Below are positions 41,400 to 51,164 of a stretch of DNA of 64,000 bases, piece by piece (position 1 is the first letter of the stretch; each line of letters starts with the position of its first letter). The notes under the pieces are model-generated. The model saw nothing but the letters and a program-made list of their open reading frames with translations. It searched no databases and was not told the DNA's origin. Origin of the DNA: Macrothele yani (taxonomy: Eukaryota; Arthropoda; Arachnida; Araneae; Macrothelidae); contig CM077011.1 in assembly GCA_039090855.1 (NCBI GenBank), forward strand, positions 135,472,749 through 135,536,748, given 5' to 3'. A program made the translations under genes and the position numbers.

Positions 41400-42729
41400 C
41401 AGGGTGTCCGAGAATTATTCTACACATTACAAAATTATGTACACAAAAAAAGCTATGAGCATTGTGTGTTTTTCTACGTCACGTATTACTAACACGGTTT
41501 CTATATATTTGTTTTGCAGAATTGTTTTTCCCAGAATCCGATAGATGGCGCTAGATGTTGCCTGATGGGGAATGTATGAGAAATGCGCAATCAGTAGTCA
41601 TGTCATCCGTACAGCAGAAGGCGAAGTGTGTGTTATGGGCTGCGGAATTAAAGTCTGTCATTAAAGTTAAAAGACGTATGGTAGTAATCCTCCGTCAACG
41701 AATTCAATTAAGCGGTGAATGAAGCAGTTTAAAGAAACTGGCGATGTGGTACATCGTGGAGGAGCCGGTAGGCCTAGCGTCAGCGGTGAGACGGTTGACC
41801 AAGTTAATAAAAGTTTCCGACGAAGCCCCAGGAAATCCGTTCGTAAAGCAAGCAGAGAACTGTGCATTCCGAAATCGACAGTTCACGATATCTTGCACAA
41901 GAAATTAAAGTTTCATGCTTATAAAATTCGAATAGTGCAAAACATGCATGTAACTGATCACACTCTGCGATACGATTTCGCTCTGGATATGCTGAATCGA
42001 GTGGAAAATGACGAAAACTTTCTCAGTACTGTAATTTTTAGTGATGAATCCACATTTCATGTATCAAGTATTGTGAATCGTCACAACTGTAGGATATGGG
42101 GCAGTGAACCACCTCATGCTGCTATTGAACAGGAACGTGATTGTCCAAAAGTTAATGTATGGTGCGCCCTATGAGAAATAGAAGTGATTGGCCCTTTCTT
42201 CTTCTGCGAAAAACCCATTAATTATGAGATTTACTTGGATATGCTGGAAAATTTCGCTTTACAACAGATAAAAAAATATGACAACGTCGTTTTCCAACAA
42301 GAAGGGGCGCCTTCGCATTGGTCAACGTGTGTACGTAAGTGCCTAAATGAGTATTTCCCCAACAGATGAATTGGGCGTGGTGGTCCCGTTCCGTGGCCTC
42401 CTCGCTCTCCAGATCTAACTCCATTGGATTATTTCATGTGGGGTTATGTGAAGGATCGTGTCTATCAGACACCTTGTACTGATTTACAGGAACTGAAGCA
42501 GCGTATCACAGCTTCTATTAATTCCGTAACTCCTCAGATGTTTGCCAATACATGGCATGAAATCGAGTATCGCTTGGACGTACTACGAGCAACCAAGGAT
42601 CTCACATCGAAATGTATTAACTTGTGCAGTTACATTGTATATAAGTTAGTACAGTCAGTTTCTTTCTATCTGTTTAATGTTTTGTTTTATATAATTTTGT
42701 AATGTGTCCAATAATTCTCAGACACCCTG
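41400..42729 (+). mobile_element. complete rosa-like (DD41D-type) Tc1/mariner element
   Basis: The ends are long inverted repeats. The left reads CAGGGTGTCCGAGAATTATT then ACACATTACAAAATTAT; the right is its complement with about two changes. TA flanks both sides (41398-41399 and 42730-42731). The 1,330-bp element carries one transposase frame that is broken at a few places. Confidence 0.93.
41605..42702 (+). pseudogene. rosa-like transposase pseudogene
   Basis: An N-terminal HTH (MSSVQQKAKCVLWAAELKSV) leads through a frameshift near 41675 and a TGA at 41716 into a 151-codon stretch. That stretch has MKQFKETGDVVHRGGAGRPS, a second HTH and TVIFSDESTFHVS with the first catalytic Asp. After TGA stops at about 42172 and 42367 come NVVFQQEGAPSHW, where the expected Asp is Glu, and WPPRSPDLTPLDYFMWGYVK with the third Asp. 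I count 41 residues between the second and third positions, as in rosa-type DD41D elements. The C-terminus (KDRVYQTPCTDLQELKQRI) is complete. The stops and the Asp-to-Glu change make it inactive. Confidence 0.87.
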
Positions 42730-42821
42730 TATAGTAAGTTGGTGAAACACAAGATTTCTACAGCATGGAAATGTTGCAGATCGGGCCAGGAGTGGTCGCC
42801 CAAGCATAACCAGCAGGAGCT

Positions 42822-43484
42822 CCACCGGGAGCTCTACCTAACGGTAAGAGCTCGGAGAAAGCCTAGTATCACCAGGAGCTTTACCTACGGTAAGAGCTCG
42901 GAGAAAGCCTAGTATCACCAGAAGCTCTACCTAACGGTAAGAGCTCGGAGAAAGCCTAGTATCACCAGGAGTTCTACCTACGGTAAGAGCTCGGAGAAAG
43001 CCTAGTATCACCAGAAGCTCTACCTAACGGTAAGAGCTCGGAGAAAGTCTAGTATCACCAGGAGCTCAACCTAACAGTAAGAGCTCGGAGAAAGCCTAGT
43101 ATCACCAGGAGCTCTACCTAACGGTAAGAGCTCGGAGAAAGTCTAGTATCACCAGGAGCTCTACCTAACGGTAAGAGCTCGGAGAAAGTCTAGTATCACC
43201 AGGAGCTCTACCTAACGGTAAGAGCTCGGAGAAAGTCTAGTATCACCAGGAGCTCTACCTAACAGTAAGAGCTCGGAGAAAGCCTAGTATCACCAGAAGC
43301 TCTACCTAACGGTAAGAGCTCGGAGAAAGTCAAGTATCACCAGGAGCTCTACCTAACGGTAAGAGCTCGGAGAAAGCCTAGTATCACCAGGTGCTCTACC
43401 TAACGGTAAGAGCTCGGAGAAAGTCTAGTATCACTAGGAGCTCTACCTAACGGTAAGAGCTCGGAGAAAGCCTAGTATCACCAA
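42822..43484 (+). repeat. 47-bp tandem repeat of hairpin units, about 14 copies
   Basis: The unit AGTATCACCAGGAGCTCTAC then CTAACGGTAAGAGCTCGGAG then AAAGCCT recurs every 46-48 bp. Each unit holds a hairpin: GAGCTCTACC, a TAAC loop, and GGTAAGAGCTC. Variation is confined to a few positions (CCT/TCT, GGAGC/GAAGC). Confidence 0.95.
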
Positions 43485-43494
43485 TAGCCAACTC

Positions 43495-44060
43495 CGGCAA
43501 TCAATTCGAGCTGTTTCTGGTGTCACAGAATGCACTCAAACTGCACAAAACTGTCTTCACGAGTACAGACTGAGAGCAAGGAGGCCGCTGAGATGCATAG
43601 CAGTGGCATCAGCTCACTGTCGTCAAAGACGTGGATGGGTCCAACAGTAGATGTCACGAAATACAGAGTGGCACCATGTACTTTTCACAGGCGAATCCCA
43701 TTTTGCTCCTTATCCTGATACTGGACGAGGACACGTGTGGAGAACACCCGGTACATGAATGCAACCACAGTATATGTAGTCCATACATCCTTACAAGCGG
43801 TAGTCAGTTCTGGTTTGGGCAGCAGTGTGTTTTAATGGCCGTACTACCTTGTATGTGCCAACATGAACGCCTCAATGTACCGAAACGAGATCATCGTGAC
43901 CATTATTGACTCTGTTACACGCTGCTATTGAACATGCATTCCGTTTTCTCGATGACAATGCAACCAGACACCGTGCTTGCAGCGTGCTTCAGGAAATGAA
44001 AAAACATGGGACTGAATCGTTACAACTGCGTCCGAGATATCCTAACCTATTGAAACATTT
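43495..44060 (+). pseudogene. Tc1 transposase remnant
   Basis: Across frames the translation includes VSGVTECTQTAQNCLHEYRL, EWHHVLFTGESHFAPYPDTG (DES is GES, first Asp lost), HVWRTPGT and LVWAAVCFNGRTTLYV. It then reads HAFRFLDDNATRHRACSVLQE, which keeps the second Asp. No clean Glu block follows. Many stops interrupt it. It begins directly at the edge of the 47-bp array. Confidence 0.7.
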
Positions 44061-44587
44061 GAAACTCGATGTTTGAATAACCACGTTCCATAACCCAGTA
44101 CACTGGCGGGCCTCCATAACGTATTGCTAGTAATATGGGACGAGTTGCCCCAGACACTCTCATCAATAATGTCCCTCGTAGGTGTCAAGACGTTCTTCGA
44201 CACAAAAGTGGCGTTACTGGGTACTGGAATCCAGAAATATGGGCATTCTATGAATTTACGGTTTTGTCTATATTGCAGTGCTGTTTTTTTATGTGAGGAA
44301 ATTGCACCATAAATTGTTTTTGTAAACGCGCTCTTTATCGTTTTTGTTAAGCAGTGCGTGTTACTTGAGTCAGATACATACATCCTTTATTTCATGCAAT
44401 GTCCCTAGCCTTTTGTGTCCAGCGTATTTTTAAAATTCCTGCAGTTTCAGCCTGTGTGTGACTATGGTTAAATATGCCAACATCATCTCTCTAAGGTTCC
44501 ACAACTCCCCTTCTGAGTGGGGAAAGAAACGTAGACATTTCAGGCAATCACGCCGTCGCCTTTGTTGATTTTGAAGTGGACATTTCA
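44061..44587. other. no gene seen
   Basis: No exon, tandem repeat or transposon motif recognised. Confidence 0.4.
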
Positions 44588-44748
44588 ACGAAGTAAATTT
44601 CTCCGTCATTTTTGTCCAAGCCCGGCTTCGAAATCGGGCCCCCTCACTTCGGAGTAAGTCGCTCTCCCAACTGAGCTACGCGGACGTATGCTCTCGCTGC
44701 TATCTGCCGTAATCTCATGTGCGTCCTGCGTGACAGGCATGTCACATC
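44588..44748 (-). repeat. tRNA-like repeat family C, copy 1
   Basis: On the minus strand a tRNA-like segment starts near 44684 with TCCGCGTAGCTCAGTTGGG (A box) and has GATTTCGAAGCC (B box). Upstream of it, out to TGTGAC at 44746, lies a leader with GGACGCACATGAGAT and AGCAGCGAGAGCATACG. The leader is shared with copies at 45022, 46692 and 47426. The tRNA part has lost pairing, so it is not a functional tRNA gene. Confidence 0.75.
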
Positions 44749-45021
44749 TCCGCCCCCCGCCCCCGAAAGAGGGCCGGGGGCATGCCCCACGGGTCACCCG
44801 GGTCCATGTGTCGGTGTAGGCAGTCATCTGGTGAAGAACGTGCACTTGAGAACTCCCAGTCAATTTGGAGTGTGGAACGTAACATCACGCACATTTTTTT
44901 ATTTTTCGAAGCGCTGAAGAAGGGATTCTCTTATTTTTCCTGTCTCGCTGGTGTGAAAAGAACATCATGCCATTGCGAGAACTTGAACGGCCAGGTCATT
45001 CTTGAAGTTCGTGCGCCAATA

Positions 45022-45168
45022 TAACGAAGTACATTTCTCCGTCATTTTTGTCTACGCCGGGCTTCGAATCCGCAGTAAGTCGCTCTCCCAACTGAGCTAT
45101 GCGGACGTATGCTCTCGCTGCTATCTGCCTTTATCTCATGTGCGTCCTGGTGGCAGGCACGTCACAAC
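45022..45168 (-). repeat. tRNA-like repeat family C, copy 2
   Basis: Same leader (TGTGACGTGCCTG, GGACGCACATGAGATA, CAGCGAGAGCATACG) and tRNA-like A box (GCATAGCTCAGTTGGG) as copy 1. A deletion removes part of the variable region. The 3' flank GACGGAGAAATGTACTTCG also matches copy 1, so the two may be a segmental duplication about 430 bp apart. Confidence 0.75.
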
Positions 45169-45429
45169 ATGTTCTGTTCAAACACCCTGAGCAAGCTTTG
45201 CAACATGACAAATGAACATCTTAAGAAAGTGGTAAACTGACCAAGGTGTTTCGGTTCCTATGATTTCCTAAAAGCTTCTGACAAATACTTTTCTGGTGAA
45301 CTTTGTATGTGAGAATCTCCACATGCATGCAAGAGAGAGTTCAGTGAAACTAAGTGGTACTTTTCAAATGGATCCGAGGTCGTTCTTTGCTTTTATTGCA
45401 AACCGTACATCCCCTAAATGTAATGTAAT

Positions 45430-46150
45430 TCAGAATGATAAAATATTACTGATTGCAAGCACCCTAATGGAAGAGTGAAATTTCTTCAGGATGATAAAAC
45501 ATTACTGATTACAAGCACCCTGATGGAAGAGTACAATCTCTTCAGAATGATAAAACATGATTGCAAACACCCTAATGGAAGAGTGGCATTTATTCAGGAT
45601 GATAAAACATTACCGATTATAAGCACCCTAATGAAAGAGTGCAATCTCTTCATAATGATAAAACATGATTGCAAACACCCTAATGGAAGAGTGAAATTTC
45701 TTCAGGATGATAAAACATTACTGATTACAAGCACCCTGATGGAAGAGTACAATCTCTTCAGAATGATAAAACATGATTGCAAACACCCTAATGGAAGAGT
45801 GGCATTTATTCAGGATGATAAAACATTACCGATTATAAGCACCCTAATGAAAGAGTGCAATCTCTTCATAATGATAAAACATGATTGCAAACACCCTAAT
45901 GGAAGAGTGAAATTTCTTCAGAATGATAAAACATTACTGATTACAAGCACCCTGATGGAAGAGTGCAATCTCTTCAGAATGATAAAAAAATTACTGATTA
46001 CACGCACCCTGATGGAATAGTGCAATCTCTTCAGAATGATAAAGCATTACTCATTGCAAACACTCTAATGGAAGTGTGCAATCTCTATGGAAGAGTGCAC
46101 TCTCTTCAGAGTGATAAAACATTACTGATTACAAGGACATTAATGGAAAA
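45430..46150 (+). repeat. 216-bp higher-order repeat of ~50-56-bp monomers
   Basis: Monomers carry AATGATAAAACAT, GATT(A/G)CAA(G/A)CACCCT and ATGGAAGAGTG. The block GTGAAATTTCTTCAG recurs at 45475, 45691 and 45907, exactly 216 bp apart, and holds four monomers each. As 216 is a multiple of three, a repetitive frame of about 180 codons stays open. The peptide is a repeat artefact rather than a recognised protein. Confidence 0.92.
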
Positions 46151-46418
46151 TCGCACGCTCTATGCGTCACTTAAGATTAAACAGATGCGTTTAGATAAAG
46201 ATGAAATCTTAGGACCTGAAAGACAAAACTTTAGAAAAATAAAGTTCTCGAAATTACCCTCAGAAAGCTATCTTTAATTAAAAATGTCTTTCAATACATG
46301 TAATGTATTTAAAGATATCTGTGTAACAGTGCTTTAGAGATTTGTCATTTTATGGCCATTTGGTAACAAGAAATCAATAGATTACTCAATATGTTGCACA
46401 TTACTCATTGGTACTTAC

Positions 46419-46556
46419 CACCTAATGTGTTAAGCGTTTCCCAACCGCTTTCGCCGTCACTTACTTCCATCTCACAGTCAGGCTCACCGCTGAAAGTACA
46501 CAAAAAGGGCGCCGAAGTATCAAGCTTGTATTTTGGTGCAACATCTCCTAGGATCT
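46419..46556 (-). CDS. phase 1-1 exon, MAM-like domain start
   Basis: A strong acceptor (CCCGCCCCTCTCCCCCTCTAG) precedes 46556 and a consensus donor (GTG then GTAAGT) follows 46419. The 138-bp exon starts and ends in phase 1, as is usual for shuffled extracellular domains. The peptide reads ILGDVAPKYKLDTSAPFLCT, then FSGEPDCEMEVSDGESGWET and LNTLGG. The spacing C-x-F-x5-C with acidic residues before W resembles the start of MAM domains in adhesion and membrane proteins, but the match is short. It could be another Cys-containing extracellular module. Splice evidence is stronger than family evidence. Confidence 0.6.
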
Positions 46557-46691
46557 CTAGAGGGGGAGAGGGGCGGGATAGACACCACAAGAATATAAAT
46601 CATGAAGACTTTACCAACGGTTTCATATAATATTGAATGCATATTTCAAAACATCTTTTTGCAAATATAAAAATGTATGGTTCAAACATGT

Positions 46692-46835
46692 GTGACGTAC
46701 AACAGAGGTGTGACGCACATGTCAAGACGGCAAAGTTTCAGAGACAAACTTCGTCGATGTAGCTCAATTGGGAAAGCATTCGGCTCCGGAGTAGAAGAAC
46801 GCGGTTTCGATCGCTCCACCGGTATATTTGTGTTT
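46692..46835 (+). repeat. tRNA-like repeat family C, copy 3
   Basis: The leader TGTGACGTACAACAGAGGTG and ACATGTCAAGACGGCAAA is followed by a tRNA-like segment starting GATGTAGCTCAATTGGG, with TTTCGATCGCTCC as a diverged B box. This copy is on the plus strand and is the most diverged in its tRNA part. Confidence 0.7.
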
Positions 46836-46886
46836 CGCTATACATGTTCCTGAACCTAAGGATGCCTTCTCTTTTCCTGGATTTAG

Positions 46887-46975
46887 GACTGTCCAAAGTA
46901 CAAGCCTCTATCCAGAATATTGCAACGGATGCAACTGCCACCATCCAGAAAGCGGTTAATGAGAAGCTCAACTAA
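46887..46975 (+). CDS. possible terminal exon, amphipathic C-terminus
   Basis: A pyrimidine-rich acceptor (TTCTCTTTTCCTGGATTTAG) precedes an open stretch ending in TAA at 46973-46975. It encodes LSKVQASIQNIATDATATIQ then KAVNEKLN. The peptide is strongly helical and amphipathic, with no Cys. No upstream exon was found on this strand, and a minus-strand exon lies only 330 bp to the left, so the call is tentative. Confidence 0.3.
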
Positions 46976-47425
46976 TTTGTCAAGCATTTTGAAAAGCTGA
47001 TCTCAGCTTGCCAAGGAGATTATTATCTCCAGGTCGTTAGACATTTTTGCTTCTGCGACAGTTTTGCGGTTTTCATTTGCAGTACCCAGCTGACCCGTCC
47101 CTTCCATGGCTAAAATTCGTGTAATAGGTCTACGGTACAGAGGATGAAGAGCAAAAATTTTTAGGTTTCTGTTCTATCTCCGAATATCCAACAGTTTCTC
47201 ATCCTGTCGTGCCAAATTATCAATATCTCCTCATGCGAAATATATTTTAAATTCATCTTACGAGGTCTTCCTTCTGTTGCTACAGGTCGTGAGCGCCTCA
47301 ATTCTTACAATGCCCTGGGTGTTTCTTGCGTCCGGGCCTTCGGGATGAGGCATCCCAACAGCCTGGGTTTTACGAGGGTTTTTTTATGTTGTACATGTTT
47401 GGGTTATCGATGTGATTTGTGAAAA
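46976..47425. other. no gene seen
   Basis: No recognised motif. A GC-richer stretch at 47280-47370 has no clear frame. Confidence 0.4.
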
Positions 47426-47574
47426 CACACGTTTGTTCACGACGGACATGGAATCCGTGTCCTCTAGCTCCGGAGTAAGTCGCTCTCCCAACTGAGCTAC
47501 GCGGACAGAATGTCTCGCTGCAGATTTGTCGTCTTGACACATGTTTTCATCTCTGTAGTACGTCACAGATTACT
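47426..47574 (-). repeat. tRNA-like repeat family C, copy 4
   Basis: Minus strand: leader TGTGACGTACTACAGAGATG, ACATGTGTCAAGACGACAAA and CAGCGAGACATTC, then the tRNA-like GTCCGCGTAGCTCAGTTGGG. The leader is closest to copy 3 and the tRNA part closest to copy 1, so the copies form one family. Confidence 0.75.
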
Positions 47575-47609
47575 TGCAGATTATTTTGCCAATGATGCCA
47601 GGTTAATAC

Positions 47610-48930
47610 ACCGAAGAGCTAAAACATTATGACCACCTGCCCAGTATGAGATTGGTATTCCACGTGCCGACTAAACAGCTCTCATCAGGCGAGGTGTAGA
47701 CGCTACAAGATTTCTAAAGGTGTCTTGTAGAATCTCTTGACAACTCGTTACCAGCAAATCAGATTCTTTAACTCTTGTAAATTACATGGTGGAGCCGCCG
47801 CAGATCAGATTTTCTTTTCCAACACATAAGACAGATGCTCGATTGGATTAATGTCTGGGGAATTTGGAGGCCAAGGCAATACCTAAAAGTCTTTCTCATG
47901 TTCCATGAACCATTGTTGAACTATCGGGCAAGGAGCATTATCCTTCTGAAAAAAAGGCATTACTAGAGGGGGATACCGTTGCATGAAAGGATGTAACAGG
48001 TCTGGATGGCCGCCCCGGTGGCGCAGTGGTCTAAGCGATGGCCTCTGATCATTCGTCCGAACGGGGTCCGGGTTCGAATCCCGGTGAGGCATGGATGTTG
48101 TGTTTGTCTTACGGCACTGGCTCTTTCCCTTCCCTGGAGCCCGTGACCCTAAATTAGGGACGGGCGACTGCTTATAGCCCATTGCGTTGCTCACGGTGGT
48201 CGTTAAACCTCCAATCAAAAAAAAAAAAAAAAAAAAAAAAGGTCTGGATGTTGTTTCGGTAGGAGGTAGACAACATTGTTTCCTGCACCTGAATGTCTGC
48301 ACCCAGAGTTTCTCAACAGAACATTGTCCAAAGCATGTCACTTCTTCCACCGACTTGTTTTCGTCCCAAGGTTCATCTTGGTGCCAGCACTTCCCCAGAT
48401 AAACGACGCACACGTACCTGGCTGTCCACATGGTGCAACAGGAAACGAGATTTGTCGGACCAGACTAACTTCTTCCAATCATTCAAGGTCGAGTTTTGAT
48501 GCTCGTGTGCCCATTGTAGGCGTTTTTGAAGGTGAATCTAAGTTAGCATGGCTACTCGGAACGGCTTGCTGATACGCAGACCCATTTTTAGCAGGGTTTG
48601 ATGTACTGTGCGTTGTGACACATTAATCCCGTCACCAACTTTCTAATTGCCGTCGATGTGCGCTACAGTATCCCTTCTGTTAACTCGTACCATATGGAAT
48701 AGACTTCTTTCACCGATAGCATCGATAAGTTTCCTTGCCGGCGGTTCGTGTGGGTTTGTCCTACTCACACCACTTTTTTGAAGGTACTCACCATGACTGA
48801 CAGTGGGCACACAACAGGCCTTGCAGTCTCGAAAATGCTCTGACTCAGTCGTCTGGCCATTACAATTTGGCCTTTGTCAAACTCGCTTACGGCTGTCTTT
48901 CAATGAGTTTTAGGGTTCATCATCTGCGAT
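47610..48930 (-). pseudogene. Tc1-like element remnant with a SINE inside
   Basis: The left tip CACCGAAGAGCTAAAACATTATGACCACC follows TA at 47608-47609. On the minus strand the frame near the SINE gives LLHPFMQRYPPLVMPFFQKD and NAPCPIVQQWFMEHEKDF (second catalytic Asp; PH has become PC). PPNSPDINPIEHL text lies near 47830-47880. Further right are DFNDWKKLVWSDKSRFLLHH-like text near 48450-48490 and HTH remnants toward 48890, broken by stops. A right tip matching the left one was not found, so the element is probably truncated at that side. Confidence 0.8.
48009..48240 (+). mobile_element. SINE family A, young insertion in Tc1
   Basis: The full-length copy from GCCGCCCCGGTGGCGCAGTG to GTTAAACCTCCAATC plus an A tail of about 23 is flanked by a perfect 10-bp duplication GGTCTGGATG (47999-48008 and 48241-48250). 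The long pure tail and intact boxes indicate a recent LINE-driven insertion. Confidence 0.95.
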
Positions 48931-49560
48931 AGATGGCGCAAAAAATCACTCCTTGGGCGTGGCTTTTACGTCTCGAAAGACTGTCGTAGAAGTTGGAGTC
49001 AGCGAATCACTGCAGATCTCACCATATTTGGAATGGATGCGGCCTCTCGTTGGCTCCTTAATGAAAAGACAAAATACGCCCTGTTACGTTTTAACCAATG
49101 ACGTTATTTGGGGTGGAGCTCAGTAAGTAGGCGAGTTTCCTAGCTCAAATTCGGGAGTTCTCTGCTAATGTAGACATTTTCTCTTCAAAAAAATGAACGT
49201 ACAGTAGAATTTCAGATGATTTATGGAAGACAAGATTCAATCTCACTTTTGGCCCCGTTCAATGATTTCTATTTGACCTAGATAATTAAAAATATCAGAG
49301 AGAAATGAGAGATTTCGTTTCTTCCACACAGGAAAACTGCTTATTTAACTTATCGCGCCATCTAGCGCCAAATTAGAATACTTTCGAGTCAGAAGAATTT
49401 AAACAAAAAAATTAACAAATTTTTCGGAATAATATCTGTTCCATATATTAGCTATGGGTCGTTTTTATTTTTGCTCAAAATTTCAAACACTACAAAGTAA
49501 TAGTTTTTGAGAAAATGCGTACAAAAGAAATTACATTACACATAAAGGATATCAAACAGA
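48931..49560. other. no gene seen
   Basis: AT-rich sequence without recognised exons or repeats. Confidence 0.4.
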
Positions 49561-49564
49561 AGTC

Positions 49565-50100
49565 ATAGCTCTTTCCACGTTTATAAGTGAGTCACCGAAA
49601 AATCCTCATGGGCCGCCACCGGGAAACGAACCAAGGGTCTTCCAGTTATGTGCCGGGCATGCTACCACTGCACCACAGCGGCCTCGAATTCCTCCAGACT
49701 CACATGCAACCAACTGCCAAGCCACCTGACAGGCTGCTTCTTGGAGCCCAGCACAATGCAACAGGCGGGTAAGCAGCAACTAAACGAACAGCCAGAAGGC
49801 GAAGGAATAACTAATACACAGATATTTGACGTGGACCAGGAACATCAAACAGAAGTCATCGCTGTTTCCACGTTTATAAGTGAGTCACGGAAAAATTCTC
49901 ATTGGATGCCACCGGTAGGTGAGTCTGGAGAAATTCGATGCCGCTGTGGTGCAGCGGAGGCATGTCCGGCGCGTAACTGGAAGACCCTGGGTTCGATTCC
50001 CGGTGGCGGCCAATGATAATTTTTCCGTGACTCACTTATAAACGTGTAAAGTGTGATGACTTCTGTTTGATGTTCCTGGTCCACGTCAAATGTCTGTATT
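49565..50100. repeat. inverted pair of ~280-bp tRNA-Thr-like repeat units
   Basis: A minus-strand unit occupies 49565-49912 (tRNA-like part near 49612-49685, rest matching the interval 13240-13359). A plus-strand unit follows with its tRNA-like part at 49948-50012 (GCCGCTGTGGTGCAGCGG, CCGGCGCGTAACTGG, GGTTCGATTCCCGG). The orientation switches within about 49912-49925. These units correspond to 13081-13505. Confidence 0.75.
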
Positions 50101-50497
50101 AGATAAAGGGTAGAATTTCTTTTACACTCATTCAAAGACAGCCTTAAGCCCGCTGCCTTTCTCATCTGAAAAACGAGAATAACACTGCCTAACAGAGTTC
50201 AGTATCAGGCAGCGGCGAAGCGTTCATAGACGCAATGGAAGCGCCGCTTCCCTTTGAAATCATGAGGCAAAATGCTGCTCGAAATCATGAAAAAGACAAT
50301 GAAATTTTAAAAATTCATATACATTTATGCATTATTTTTCAGTTATTTCGTAACAAAAACAAGCTTAATGATTACGCTACTAAGTGAACGAATTCGACTT
50401 GCGGCTGGTTACGTTAATGCCGACCGTTGTGAACCAGGCAATTCCGTGAGGCTTCTCTTTTTCGGACACACATGGCCGTACTACGATCTCCGTGGGT

Positions 50498-50838
50498 AGG
50501 GCCGCGGGTGGCCTAGTGGGCAACGTTCGTGACTGCCACGGAAAGGGCCTCAGGTTCGATCCTTGGCAGGTACGAACGCTCGATCCACTAAATATCCGCC
50601 GTGCGTCGGATGGGCACGTTAAGCCGTCGGACCCCGGGTACTGGCCCCCGGTAATAAACAAGGGCGTCTACCCCCTTTCTACTTCGCTTCCGTGTCACAT
50701 TCCTATCGGGCACTCTAGCCCAAATCTCCTAGTTTCCTATTTCTAAGGGTTGTTTAAGACCTGGGGTCAGACACTCCCTTCCTAAAATCCTCTACATATG
50801 ATCATCATGATCAAAATAAAAAAAAAATAAAGAAGTTA
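50498..50838 (+). mobile_element. SINE family D, full length
   Basis: The tRNA-like head (GGTGGCCTAGTGGGCAACG A box, GGTTCGATCC B box) is followed by TAAATATCCGCCGTGCGTCG then GCACGTTAAG, shared with 9250-9708. It ends in an A-rich tail near 50815-50835. A direct repeat TCCGTGGGT (50489-50497 and 50839-50847) is a likely target duplication. Confidence 0.85.
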
Positions 50839-50841
50839 TCC

Positions 50842-50940
50842 GTGGGTGGAAGCGATCTCTAGTGCGCTTTCTCCCAGCCCAGCAAGGAAGCCAAAGAGGC
50901 GCATACTACGTTCTGCGTGGATGCGATTTCTAGTGTGCTT
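50842..50940 (+). repeat. short direct duplication
   Basis: GTGGGTGGAAGCGATCTCTA then GTGCGCTT recurs as GCGTGGATGCGATTTCTA then GTGTGCTT about 75 bp later, with several substitutions. Confidence 0.6.
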
Positions 50941-51164
50941 CCAGCTGCGGTCCCGGACGATTCGTCCAACGACGATTGGTCCAATGCCGATTCGTCCAAT
51001 GGTACGATTGGTCCAACGCCGATTCGTCCAAAGATATCATCTTACCAACGGTAAACTTTTTTATTTTCCAGAAAGGAATAATAATTTAAATTATTCTCCT
51101 CTTTATATCCTTTTGAAAGATAATTTCCGTATATTTAGTAATTGTAAACATTTTACATAAACCT

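Noticed and set aside
44612..44684. Functional tRNA gene
   Set aside because: The A box is good, but arms do not pair cleanly and the segment is one of four repeat copies.
45475..46020. 181-codon plus-strand ORF
   Set aside because: Entirely inside the 216-bp higher-order repeat. No domain or splice support.
49948..50012. Functional tRNA-Thr gene
   Set aside because: The base before the anticodon is G rather than U. The same core recurs in multi-copy repeat units with shared flanks, so it is a tRNA-derived repeat.
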